A stretch of 64,000 nucleotides of DNA from Saprospiraceae bacterium. GTDB taxonomy: Bacteria > Bacteroidota > Bacteroidia > Chitinophagales > Saprospiraceae. Shown here in pieces: positions 26,592-35,954 of this stretch. The notes beneath the pieces were generated by a model. The model did not search any database. It was not told where the DNA came from and worked only from the letters and a program-made list of their open reading frames with translations. The position numbers and the translations under genes are program-made. The stretch spans positions 682,001-746,000 of the forward strand of contig JAWKLJ010000001.1 in assembly GCA_041392805.1 (NCBI GenBank), given 5' to 3'. Each line of letters starts with the position of its first letter. Position 1 is the stretch's first letter.

Positions 26592-26637
26592 GGTCTATCT
26601 TTTTTAATTCATATGTCTTAGTAGTTTGACGGAAATA

Positions 26638-26750
26638 AATGCTACAACTTTTTTCAAAGATTCGCGAATATTTTCACACAACTTCCTTTCACTCAGTTGC
26701 TTTGAAAATTTTAGCGAATCAAAAGTTGTTTCATTTATTTTTTTCCCGTC
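26638..26750. repeat. 113-bp long inverted repeat between susC and susD
   Basis: GACGGAAATAAATGCTACAA at the left pairs with the right end (TTGTTTCATTTATTTTTTTC..GTC) with small gaps, and inner arms (TTCAAAGATTCGC against GCGAATC, GCTTTGAAAA) continue the stem. In RNA this would be one long hairpin between the two genes. It may protect or end the susC message, or separate expression of the two. Confidence 0.65.
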
Positions 26751-26752
26751 TC

Positions 26753-29700
26753 TTAAAAAGACACATCCAAGCCAAATAAAAAGAACCTAGACCGAGGATA
26801 AGCCCCCTGATCTAATCCAGGAAATAGTTGTTTGTTTGTTCCTGTTGCGCCATTTACCTCTGGGTCATACCAGGAATAGCGGGAAAGCAGGAATAGGTTT
26901 TGTCCGGTAATTGATAAGGTTGCGCTGGCTATGCCCAATTTGGTCAACGTTTGACCCGGCAAAGCATAGGCTAGTTTTAGGGTTTCCAAACGCAGGAAGG
27001 ATCCATCTTCTACGAATTCGCTGCGGGAGAATAAGGAATTGATCCGAGTGGTGAAAATGGCGGTTTCTTTTTGGTAATTCCGGTCCTGGTTTTGCCGATT
27101 CCAAATATCGTCTACATACCCTTCCTGCAAATTGTTGTTGCCCCTTAAATAGTGCGCCCGGTTGATATTATTATTTACAATATCATTGCCATAAGACCAG
27201 CGCAGGAAGGCGTATAATTCAAATCCTTTGTAGGTGAGGCTATTGCCAATACCACCGGTATGAAGAGGCAAAGTATAAGCGATGGGAACATATTCGGACC
27301 GCTCTATCAAACCATTGCCATCAATATCAAAATAATCAAACTCGCCAATGTTGTTATCTTGCACCTTTGGCGTAGCATTAAATCTTTCATTGTCGGTATT
27401 GATTAAGCCATCCTGAATCGTGCCATAGTATACACCAATTGGTTGTCCTACTCTTAGCAATACATCATTGGGAGAACCACCACTACCCAGTGTTCTAAAA
27501 CCAAGCTCCGGCTGATCCCCCAGGTCGAGTATTTTATTTCTATTGAAGGAAATATTGAAATTAGTAGACCAGCTAAAATTTCCACGTACAAAATTCCTGG
27601 ATTGGACTTCAAACTCTAATCCTTTGTTCTCCAGGGAACCCAGGTTTTGGATAGAACTCACAAAAGCAGAATAAGCAGGTAGCTGAACATCTAATAATAA
27701 ACCGGTAGTCGTATTCTGATAATAGTTGGTAGATAGCGTATAACGATCTTCAAAAAAACCAACATCAATCCCCACATTTGCTCCCTTGGTCGTTTCCCAG
27801 GTAATATCAGCATTTGCAAAGCGGCTGCTGGGGTCCACGGCTGTATTGAGGCCATTATTAAATGGATAAGCTACGTTTGAGATATTGGCCAATTGCAATC
27901 CCGCGTTGACGGGTATCTGATTGTTGCCTGTTATGCCATAGCCACCACGCAATTTGAGGGTGGAGATTTGTTTAATATTTTCCATAAATCCTTCCTCGGA
28001 AATATTCCAAGCCACAGAAACAGCAGGAAATACGCCAGTATTGTCATTGATAAAGCGGGAAGATTGGTCAATACGGGTAGAAAGTGTTACAATGTATTTG
28101 CTTTTATAGCCATATTGGATTCGTCCTAAGTACGAGCGTTCTCTTCGATCAATAAATAAGGGTGTAGAAATGATGTTTTGGGCAGCGGCAAGGCTATAGT
28201 TGCCCAGCACTTCTGTATTAAATTGTTCATAGCGGGTAAACAATTGGGTGAATGTTTCTTTCCTCGCTTCAAAGACCAAGGTACCATTAAAACTATGTCC
28301 ACTATCAAAGCGCTTATTGATAGCTATGCGAGGTTGGACGGTCCAGCGATTATCTCTTGAGTTGGTATTTTCCAGTCTTCCATTTACGTTTCTCGACTCT
28401 CTTAATAAGCTGGGGGCATAATAAGATTTGGCGAAGTTATCGGTAATCAATCCGGCGGTAACAGCAAATTCCAACCAGGCTAGCGGCTTGAAAGACAAAT
28501 TGACATTGGACGAAAACCAATCTGATCCCCGAGACACATCCAGGTTATTGATCCGGTATTCGGGGCTTTCAGGGCCAGCCCCCGCGCCACCATTATTTAA
28601 AATGCCATCAGAATTTCCTGTAACATTGTCCCTACTAATAAAAGGGTTCAAAAAATTGGATTGGGCGATGGCGTTATCTGCCCGGTTGTCTCCGATCAGA
28701 CCGATGTATTCCGAACGTGTATATTGTAATTTCAATCCGGCAGAAAACATTTTACCCACTTTTTGGTCCAGGTTGAGCCTGCCAGAAAGCCTTTGGAAGC
28801 CTGAATTTACGATAACGCCCTGTTCATCAGCAAAGCCAACAGAGGCGAAATAGGAAGTCCCCTCGTCTGTCGAGCCGGAGAAATCCAGGTCATAAAATTG
28901 CTTGACTGTATTTTGGGTAATGACATCCAGCCAATCGGTACCTGAGGTATTGGTGATCCCGTAAGTGTTGGCTAAAATTTCAAAAGGATCCTGTCCTTCT
29001 AAATATTGCCTGGCAGCTTCTGGGTTGGCCAAGAGCTCCCAGGCGCTCGGCTGCCCAGGAAACCTCGTTGCGTTTTTGAGGCCATTGTTATCGCCACCTT
29101 CTGAGCGGACCGTAGCAGCCCGATGCAAAGCATAATCTTGAGGAGACAAGGTTGGTAATGTTCGGGCAAAATTCCCAACCCCGTATTTGGTGCTTAGATT
29201 GATTCTGGGTTTGCCCTTTTGTCCTTTTTTGGTGGTTATCACAATGACGCCATTGGTCGCACCTACCCCATAGAGTGCCGTAGCAGAGGCATCTTTCAAT
29301 ATATCAATAGACTCAATGTCATTCGGATTGAGAAAAGCCAAGGGATTGACGGCATCATCGCCGGAAGAAAGGTAGGGAATATTATCAATGACGATCAATG
29401 GGGCGCCCCCGGCCGAGATGGAGGCTAAACCCCTGATATTGATACTAATGCCGGCACCTGGTGTCCCATCATTGGACACGACATTCACCCCGGCGGCTCT
29501 TCCCTGTAAAAGTTCCGAGACAGAAACGGCTGCGGTATTTTCGAGGGTCGCCTTATCAATTTTAGAAATCGCCCCTGTCACATCTCGCCGCATGGTCTGA
29601 ATCCCATAGCCCGAAATGACGACTTCATTCAATAAAGTGGCAGAAGTTTGAAGTTCGACATTAATGGTCGTCTGATTTCCTACCGTCACCAGTAAATCCT

Positions 29701-29935
29701 GGTAGCCCGTGTAACTAAACCGAAGTACGTCTTCTGCTTGGGCAGAGAGCTCAAAACGGCCATCAATATCGGTAACTGTTCCGCTCGACGTACCCTGAAT
29801 AATTATGTTAACCCCAATCAATGCTTCCCCTTCGTCACCAGAGGTCACTTTGCCGGTAATTGGTATTTGGGCATAGAGCTGGCCTGTACTGACCAAGACA
29901 AGCCACACTAAACATCGTAAGACTTTAAGTTGCAT
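26753..29935 (-). CDS. susC: SusC/RagA-family TonB-dependent transporter
   Basis: A 1060-residue outer-membrane transporter. Order: signal peptide (LVWLVLVSTGQLYAQ), carboxypeptidase-like domain (ITGKVTSGDEGEALIGVNIIIQGTSSGTVTDIDG, ~25-105), plug domain (VVISGYGIQTMRRDVTGAIS to GATNGVIVITTKKG, ~105-235), then a large beta barrel ending in the aromatic C-terminal strand FFLFGLDVSF. It imports oligosaccharides with energy from TonB. A 181-base gap separates it from the hybrid regulator upstream, which should hold the regulated promoter; I see no strong TAnnTTTG match there. The ATG at 29935 gives the complete signal peptide. Confidence 0.94.
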   Translation of the reverse strand: MQLKVLRCLVWLVLVSTGQLYAQIPITGKVTSGDEGEALIGVNIIIQGTSSGTVTDIDGRFELSAQAEDVLRFSYTGYQDLLVTVGNQTTINVELQTSATLLNEVVISGYGIQTMRRDVTGAISKIDKATLENTAAVSVSELLQGRAAGVNVVSNDGTPGAGISINIRGLASISAGGAPLIVIDNIPYLSSGDDAVNPLAFLNPNDIESIDILKDASATALYGVGATNGVIVITTKKGQKGKPRINLSTKYGVGNFARTLPTLSPQDYALHRAATVRSEGGDNNGLKNATRFPGQPSAWELLANPEAARQYLEGQDPFEILANTYGITNTSGTDWLDVITQNTVKQFYDLDFSGSTDEGTSYFASVGFADEQGVIVNSGFQRLSGRLNLDQKVGKMFSAGLKLQYTRSEYIGLIGDNRADNAIAQSNFLNPFISRDNVTGNSDGILNNGGAGAGPESPEYRINNLDVSRGSDWFSSNVNLSFKPLAWLEFAVTAGLITDNFAKSYYAPSLLRESRNVNGRLENTNSRDNRWTVQPRIAINKRFDSGHSFNGTLVFEARKETFTQLFTRYEQFNTEVLGNYSLAAAQNIISTPLFIDRRERSYLGRIQYGYKSKYIVTLSTRIDQSSRFINDNTGVFPAVSVAWNISEEGFMENIKQISTLKLRGGYGITGNNQIPVNAGLQLANISNVAYPFNNGLNTAVDPSSRFANADITWETTKGANVGIDVGFFEDRYTLSTNYYQNTTTGLLLDVQLPAYSAFVSSIQNLGSLENKGLEFEVQSRNFVRGNFSWSTNFNISFNRNKILDLGDQPELGFRTLGSGGSPNDVLLRVGQPIGVYYGTIQDGLINTDNERFNATPKVQDNNIGEFDYFDIDGNGLIERSEYVPIAYTLPLHTGGIGNSLTYKGFELYAFLRWSYGNDIVNNNINRAHYLRGNNNLQEGYVDDIWNRQNQDRNYQKETAIFTTRINSLFSRSEFVEDGSFLRLETLKLAYALPGQTLTKLGIASATLSITGQNLFLLSRYSWYDPEVNGATGTNKQLFPGLDQGAYPRSRFFLFGLDVSF

Positions 29936-30116
29936 AGGTGAAATTTTGTAGTGAGAAATTAGAAAGTAACAAGTATGATGCTTTGCATGGCTAAACTAAA
30001 GGAGCGGCAATAAATAGGCTTGCTCAAATGGGTATTTGATATGCTGTATTGTACTTTTAAAGAAAATGACAGGAAAATTTGGCGATAACTTTATAAAAGA
30101 AAATTAAAGAGGAGCA

Positions 30117-33100
30117 TTATAATTCTTTGACATACCTTGAAGGTGTTTTTCCAAATTCTTTTTTGAACGATTTGGTGAAATAGGACTGGCTCTGTATGCC
30201 CACTTTGTACATCACTTCGGCCACGGATACCTCCTCACTGGCCAACATTTGGGCAGCTTTTCTAAGGCGCATGCCTCGGATAAATTCCCCGATCGATTTA
30301 TCGGTTACGGCTTTGACTTTGCTATATAATTTGGTTCGGCTCATTCCCATGGCTTTGCAGAGTGCATCTACATCAAAATCCGTATCTTCCAGATGCTCCT
30401 CTACCAGACGCACCATCTCATCCATGAATTCTTTTTCCTTTTCAACGACCGCAATTTCTCTTGCTTCCGAAAAGGCATTTTTAAGGTATAATTGTCGAAG
30501 TTGCATTCTGGAGATCAGGATATTCCTTAAGGTTAATTGCAATTCATCAATGCTGAAGGGTTTGGCCAAATAGATATCTGCGCCAGATTGCATACCTTCT
30601 ATTCTATTTTCTATGGCGGATTTTGCCGTTAATAAAATGAAAGGAATGTGATTATAAGCATCATCACCTTTAACCAACTTACAAAATTCAATGCCGTCCA
30701 TTTGAGGCATCATTACATCACTCAGAATAATGTCTGGCTGGTGTTTTTTTAAAATATGTAGTCCTTCTTTTCCATTATTTGCCTCTAATAAATGATAAGT
30801 TTCTTCAAAATGTTCTTTCAAAAAATGCCTTAGCTCCAGGTTATCCTCCACGATCAATAGGGTCTTTTTCCTGGTTTCGTTTACGGCTTCATTGTCGGTC
30901 GTTTGGTAACTCTCAGGATATAAATCTTTCAATTTGGGCAAGTCATAATCTGCTCTTTTATAAACGGATTGCGTTACTATTTCACCTTCATGCAAATGCT
31001 CCTTGCCCTTGGGCAAGCCCACCAGGAAGGCGGCCCCCCTACCCTCTTCACTAAACACCTGCAATAAACCACTGTGCCGAGCTACCAGGCTTTTCACCAA
31101 TGCCAATCCTACTCCTGTTCCTTTTTTTTCATCATGACTAAATTCCTCTCCACTAAAATAGCGGTCAAAGATCAGGTGCAACAAATTGGCTGGGATGCCG
31201 ACGCCATTATCAGCTACTTTTATCCAGACGTATGCTTTGGCTTGGTATCCTTGGTCAATTTTAAAGGAATGGGCAAAATGTGGTTTGATTTTTTCATAAT
31301 GCTCATATACTTCCAGGGAAATATTCCCCCCTACATCGGTGTATTTAAACGCATTGCCCAATAAATTGATCAATATTTTTTCTACCACATTTTTATCCAT
31401 CCAAAAATGATCAATTAGCCCTTCTGATCGAAAACTAAATTCGATATCTCTTAACAAGGCATGTTCCCTGAAATTTTCGAAAATATCTTCAGCGAAACTG
31501 CTTAAATCCATCTTCTCAGCATGCAGGGAATAAGCATTTGATTCTATCTTTCGGAAATCTAATAATTCATTGACCAGGTTGAGCAGGCGCCTGGCATTGT
31601 TTTCCATGATCTGGTAATACCGCCGTTGTTTTCGCTTGCCGATATCGCCTTTTGACAATTGTTCTAAAGGATTGAGGATCAGCGTTAGGGGTGTTTTGAA
31701 TTCATGCGAAATATTCGTAAAAAATTGCAGTCTCATTTTATGCAATTCCTCCATTTGTTGTTCTTCTAAAAGCGTGAATTCGTAGGCGCTTTTCAATTTA
31801 TACCAACGGGTGGTATAATAAAAGATGCCGGCAAGTACACCTAGAATAAACAAAAAATAGATCACCCTGGCTAGGGTGGACGACCACCAGGGCGCGACAA
31901 TGGCAATATTCAAATTTACTTCTTCCTCACTCCATACGCCATCACTATTCGAACCAGCTACATGAAAAACATACTTGCCATAGTCTAAGTTGGAATAGGT
32001 CGCTTTTCGATTATTGGCATCAGTATAAATCCAGTCATCATCAAAACCATCTAACTTATAACGATAACGGCATTTATCTGGATTGGCAAAATGAATGGCA
32101 GCAAAAGTCAGGGAGAAGTTATTCTCTAGATGACTTAGCCGAATGTCGGTTGTCAGGTTTATACTCCGCTCCAATAATACCCATTTGTTTTTAGCTTCCT
32201 TTAATTGAACGGGCTCATTATTGACCACCAAATCGGTTAAAACAATGCTAGGTTTTTGTTGGTATTGACGAATTTCTTTGGGATAAAAAAAGTTAATGCC
32301 ATTGGTACCGCCAAAATATAGTTTCCCGTTTTTCCCCTTTGCCGCAGCGCCAATTTTAAAACTATTACTTTGTAAGCCATCATTAATATCATAATGAGTA
32401 AAGGTTTCTGTGGTAGGATTAAACATCGATAAGCCCCTACTGCCCAACCATAAATTACCTGATTCATCTTCCAAAATGCTCTCAATATCTATGGAAGGGA
32501 TACCCTCTGCCACCGAAAAACGCCTGGCTTCATATTGGCCATTGGGTAGTAACACTATTTTATTCAATCCTCCACCAATGGTCCCTACCCACAAGGTATC
32601 AGGTGCAGTTTTGATGATGGGCCATATAAAGTTGGAACTCAATTGGTTGGCTTCACCCTCCCCCTTGTAATAGATGATATTGGTAATATGTCCGGTTTCA
32701 TTGAGAAAAATATGGTTCAATCCATTATCTGTTCCAACGAATAGCGCTGCATTTTGGTCATCGGCATAGATAAAGGAGACTTTATCCGAACTCAGTTTCC
32801 AGGGAGAAGTTTGGCTGTTTATTCGTTCTATTTGGTAATCCTGCTGGCTGTTATATACTATTCTATTTAGGCCATTGTGCCAGGAACCGGCCCACATTTG
32901 TCCAAATTTATCACAAGCCAAAGCAAAGATCACATCATTGGAAATGGAATTGGGATTATCGCTTTGAAAAAATAGTTTATCAAAATTTTGACCGTTGCCT
33001 TTATAAATATTCAGGCCCTCCTGCGTTCCGACCCAAAGCCTTGCTTGTTGGTCATAGGCAATAGAGCGTATTTTGTCGCTACTAATGCCTTGGGGTTGGT

Positions 33101-34319
33101 TTTCTTGGTAGATAAAATGTTGGTATTGTCCAGTTTTAAAATTATAATGATTCAGGCCATTCTCGCGTGTACCAATCCATAGGTTTCCCTGGGGGTCCTC
33201 CAACATGGCTCTAATATAATTGCCACTTAAGGAGTTTTGTGGGTCTTGGGAATCATGCTGCAAGAGGTGAAATTTCTTTTGGCTTAAATCAATGTAATTA
33301 ACTCCACCCCCAAAGGTGCTTAACCATAAACAGTTGGACTGGTCGATAAACAGGTCACTAATATGACTGGAAGTCAGGGCGTATTTTGTAAAGGGTTCCT
33401 TTTTTTGGTATAATTTGGGGACCAATCCTTCGGGGCTTATACGACATTTCATCAGACCGGATTCCGTTCCTATCCATAAGATATCCTGGTGCTTTTTAAG
33501 GGAGATATCCGTAAAAGTATTTATTTTATGGGTACTGGAAACGAAAGGATGGTTAAGCGCCTTCCATTCGGATTGATCCTGGATGGTAGCCGTATATATA
33601 TGGGTATTCGTGGCCAACCAAAGTTGATTTTCATCAAAAGTAATGGCGCTGAGGTTTTTGATTTCTTGCCCGGCAGCATCTCTCAAAAGGATTTTTTCTA
33701 TGGTGGGCGGAGTATGGCCTAGCTTCACCCGAAATAAGCCTTCGCTGCCTATCACCCACCAGTCCTTCCTGCCCTTCACCAGTCCGTGAACAGCCCCCAC
33801 CCCAACAGGTATCGTCGGGGCTATAGTTTCCAACTGAAGGTCTGCTGTTACACTAAAAAAAGTAAGCCCTATGGCGTCTCCAATGATTAATTTTCCAGCA
33901 GTGGTGTCAAAAGAGATAACAGAACCAGCGGTATTCAAGGTGGGATCATCCCCGCGTTTCAGTTCCAGAAAAGAAGCGGTAGCTATATCAAAACACTCTA
34001 CCCCACCTTGGGTAGCCAACCATATCCGTCTTTTATGGTCAATACAAAAATCATTGATCCGGTTGGTGTAAACATTCCGCAGTGGATTGTTTTGGTTGTA
34101 AAAGGACTTTAGTTCATATCCATCAAAACGATTCAGCCCAAAATAAGTACCTATCCAGATAAAACTTTGATCGTCCTGGGTGATACAGGTAGCGTCGGTA
34201 TGAGCCAAACCTTCATCAATGGTTAGAAAATGGAACTGATGATTTACCTCCTGCCCAACCAGGACATGAAGACCAAAAAAACTGATCAGGACGAAAAATA
34301 AACGGTTTTTGGCACTCAT
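30117..34319 (-). CDS. Hybrid two-component system regulator (sensor kinase / response regulator / AraC)
   Basis: A 1400-residue one-protein two-component system. After a signal peptide, residues ~30-740 are Reg_prop beta-propeller repeats (recurring LWIGT, GLNRF, LWLST motifs), then a Y_Y_Y domain (~745-810; YRYKLDGFDDDWIYTD), one membrane segment (~823; VIYFLFILGVLAGIFYYTT), a HisKA domain with His near 871 (TNISHEFKTPLTL), a HATPase domain (GLGNAF-type box read as NLLGNAFKYTD, VADNGVGIP, GTGVGLALV), a receiver domain with Asp near 1199 (ILSDVMMPQMDG) and a C-terminal AraC helix-turn-helix (~1290-1398). It senses a breakdown product in the periplasm and switches on the SusCD operon next to it. 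Confidence 0.93.
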   Translation of the reverse strand: MSAKNRLFFVLISFFGLHVLVGQEVNHQFHFLTIDEGLAHTDATCITQDDQSFIWIGTYFGLNRFDGYELKSFYNQNNPLRNVYTNRINDFCIDHKRRIWLATQGGVECFDIATASFLELKRGDDPTLNTAGSVISFDTTAGKLIIGDAIGLTFFSVTADLQLETIAPTIPVGVGAVHGLVKGRKDWWVIGSEGLFRVKLGHTPPTIEKILLRDAAGQEIKNLSAITFDENQLWLATNTHIYTATIQDQSEWKALNHPFVSSTHKINTFTDISLKKHQDILWIGTESGLMKCRISPEGLVPKLYQKKEPFTKYALTSSHISDLFIDQSNCLWLSTFGGGVNYIDLSQKKFHLLQHDSQDPQNSLSGNYIRAMLEDPQGNLWIGTRENGLNHYNFKTGQYQHFIYQENQPQGISSDKIRSIAYDQQARLWVGTQEGLNIYKGNGQNFDKLFFQSDNPNSISNDVIFALACDKFGQMWAGSWHNGLNRIVYNSQQDYQIERINSQTSPWKLSSDKVSFIYADDQNAALFVGTDNGLNHIFLNETGHITNIIYYKGEGEANQLSSNFIWPIIKTAPDTLWVGTIGGGLNKIVLLPNGQYEARRFSVAEGIPSIDIESILEDESGNLWLGSRGLSMFNPTTETFTHYDINDGLQSNSFKIGAAAKGKNGKLYFGGTNGINFFYPKEIRQYQQKPSIVLTDLVVNNEPVQLKEAKNKWVLLERSINLTTDIRLSHLENNFSLTFAAIHFANPDKCRYRYKLDGFDDDWIYTDANNRKATYSNLDYGKYVFHVAGSNSDGVWSEEEVNLNIAIVAPWWSSTLARVIYFLFILGVLAGIFYYTTRWYKLKSAYEFTLLEEQQMEELHKMRLQFFTNISHEFKTPLTLILNPLEQLSKGDIGKRKQRRYYQIMENNARRLLNLVNELLDFRKIESNAYSLHAEKMDLSSFAEDIFENFREHALLRDIEFSFRSEGLIDHFWMDKNVVEKILINLLGNAFKYTDVGGNISLEVYEHYEKIKPHFAHSFKIDQGYQAKAYVWIKVADNGVGIPANLLHLIFDRYFSGEEFSHDEKKGTGVGLALVKSLVARHSGLLQVFSEEGRGAAFLVGLPKGKEHLHEGEIVTQSVYKRADYDLPKLKDLYPESYQTTDNEAVNETRKKTLLIVEDNLELRHFLKEHFEETYHLLEANNGKEGLHILKKHQPDIILSDVMMPQMDGIEFCKLVKGDDAYNHIPFILLTAKSAIENRIEGMQSGADIYLAKPFSIDELQLTLRNILISRMQLRQLYLKNAFSEAREIAVVEKEKEFMDEMVRLVEEHLEDTDFDVDALCKAMGMSRTKLYSKVKAVTDKSIGEFIRGMRLRKAAQMLASEEVSVAEVMYKVGIQSQSYFTKSFKKEFGKTPSRYVKEL

Positions 34320-34373
34320 AAACAGGAGGTACTAGGCTACTCTAATTTAAAAATAAGTTTTTTTTTCAAAACT

Positions 34374-35834
34374 TCAATTTGCCTGCACTGAAGTCATACG
34401 GTATAGACCAGCTCCATGAGGCGGCAAGGTTACGCCAAATTTATGATCAAATTTCCCCAAATCCTTTTTAGCCCAGAGGTCTCGGATCATATAGGTCGCA
34501 CGTAGGTATTCCCATTCAAATTCAAAGGTTACCCATTTGTCTTGATCCGTCAGGTTAAATAAAGCAATGTAACGGTCCCCTGTTTTGGGGTCTTTAGCAA
34601 TCCAAAAAGCTTCACCTGCCTCTTTTAGGACCTGGCGGTTATCGGTGCTATGCTGGTTGACAGCCAACACTTCCTCATTTTGTAAAAATTGTATAATTTC
34701 CGGTGGCGTACTCAATAAATCGCCTCCCATCATCAGCGGAGAGCGGGCAATACTCCATAGGCTTAGCAAGGTATAATGCTCAGGTATAGTAAAATTTGAC
34801 ATCCGATCCGGTCCGTGTGGGCGATTATCCAAAGAAACATGGCCAATGGGGAGCATATCAGCATCTGGCCAGTGGTTTTCCCCGATGAAAGGTGACCAGG
34901 CATTCAGCAAATCAAAATTGTGCACTATTTTATCCCAATCATCCCAAAAATCACCTGAAATGCGCCACATATTGGCCTGAGCGGACAGGTGATGGGCCTG
35001 AGACAAGGGGGCTTCTCCACAGGACAAACTTAAGACCATCGGGCGGCCACTGTTTTCAATAGCTTTCTGCATCATTTCAATTTCCCCTTTGTGGTAATTT
35101 TGAAACATCATATCATCTGCCTTGATAAAATCAACGCCCCAACTGGCATATAATTTAAACAAGGAATTATAGTATGCCTGTGCACCCGCTTTGGTGGGGT
35201 CAACGCCATACATATGGTTTAGCCACCGACAAGTATCCCAGGGTTCGGCAATATCCTTAGCGGTAAATTCGCTGCCCAAAATAGGCGTGTCGTTATAGGC
35301 TGCCAGACGGTGGATACCCCTCATGATATGCAAGCCAAATTTCAGCCCTTTACTGTGTACATAATCAGCTAAAGGTTGGAACCCCTTGCCCCCAGCGGCA
35401 GATGGAAATCGATTAATGGCCGGTAATAATCTTCCATACTCATCCATGGTAATGTATTCGGGGTGCAAGGGGCTTCCATCCGGTTTATATCGAATATTTG
35501 GGTGACCAAATCTGCGGGGGGTATCCCAATTGCCAGGTTCAGGGTGCCACCATATATAGTCAAGGACGGCATATTCCCATCCGTATGACAAAAGGTTTTC
35601 CGCCATAAAATCTACGGTGGCTTTAAAGGTAGCTTCATCAATACGGCAATCGTAGGCATCAAAGCTATTCCAACCCATCGGGGGCCTTGCTGCAATCATT
35701 TTTTCATTAGATGTCGCTGTATCCCCTATTGCTGCTTTCGCAATATGGTCTTCTTCCTTTTGGGTATCAGAACAACTCAAAATGACACTTAAAATAAGCG
35801 ATAGCAGGCTGAAATAGTAAAGTGCTTTTTTCAT
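34374..35834 (-). CDS. GH27 alpha-galactosidase-like lipoprotein
   Basis: A 486-residue protein from the ATG at 35834, set by a lipoprotein signal (LLSLILSVILSCSD). GH27 features: the start RPPMGWNSFDAYDCRID, YAVLDYIWW, the nucleophile Asp in WGVDFIKADDM (~238), the acid/base Asp in WRISGDFWDDW (~293), and GHVSLDNRPHGPDR. A C-terminal beta domain follows. It should release terminal alpha-galactose or alpha-N-acetylgalactosamine units at the surface. It lies 120 bases after a sulfatase gene with which it is probably co-transcribed, upstream of the regulator of the PUL. Confidence 0.88.
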   Translation of the reverse strand: MKKALYYFSLLSLILSVILSCSDTQKEEDHIAKAAIGDTATSNEKMIAARPPMGWNSFDAYDCRIDEATFKATVDFMAENLLSYGWEYAVLDYIWWHPEPGNWDTPRRFGHPNIRYKPDGSPLHPEYITMDEYGRLLPAINRFPSAAGGKGFQPLADYVHSKGLKFGLHIMRGIHRLAAYNDTPILGSEFTAKDIAEPWDTCRWLNHMYGVDPTKAGAQAYYNSLFKLYASWGVDFIKADDMMFQNYHKGEIEMMQKAIENSGRPMVLSLSCGEAPLSQAHHLSAQANMWRISGDFWDDWDKIVHNFDLLNAWSPFIGENHWPDADMLPIGHVSLDNRPHGPDRMSNFTIPEHYTLLSLWSIARSPLMMGGDLLSTPPEIIQFLQNEEVLAVNQHSTDNRQVLKEAGEAFWIAKDPKTGDRYIALFNLTDQDKWVTFEFEWEYLRATYMIRDLWAKKDLGKFDHKFGVTLPPHGAGLYRMTSVQAN

Positions 35835-35954
35835 TTTATCTATAAGTTTATTGTGCTCCAACCATTTCAGTTGCAAAGAGCTGGTAGTTGGTTCTCTGTT
35901 AATGCCTATTCCTAAAAATGGCCAACGTAAATCGTTTAGGGGACCTGCCAAACA

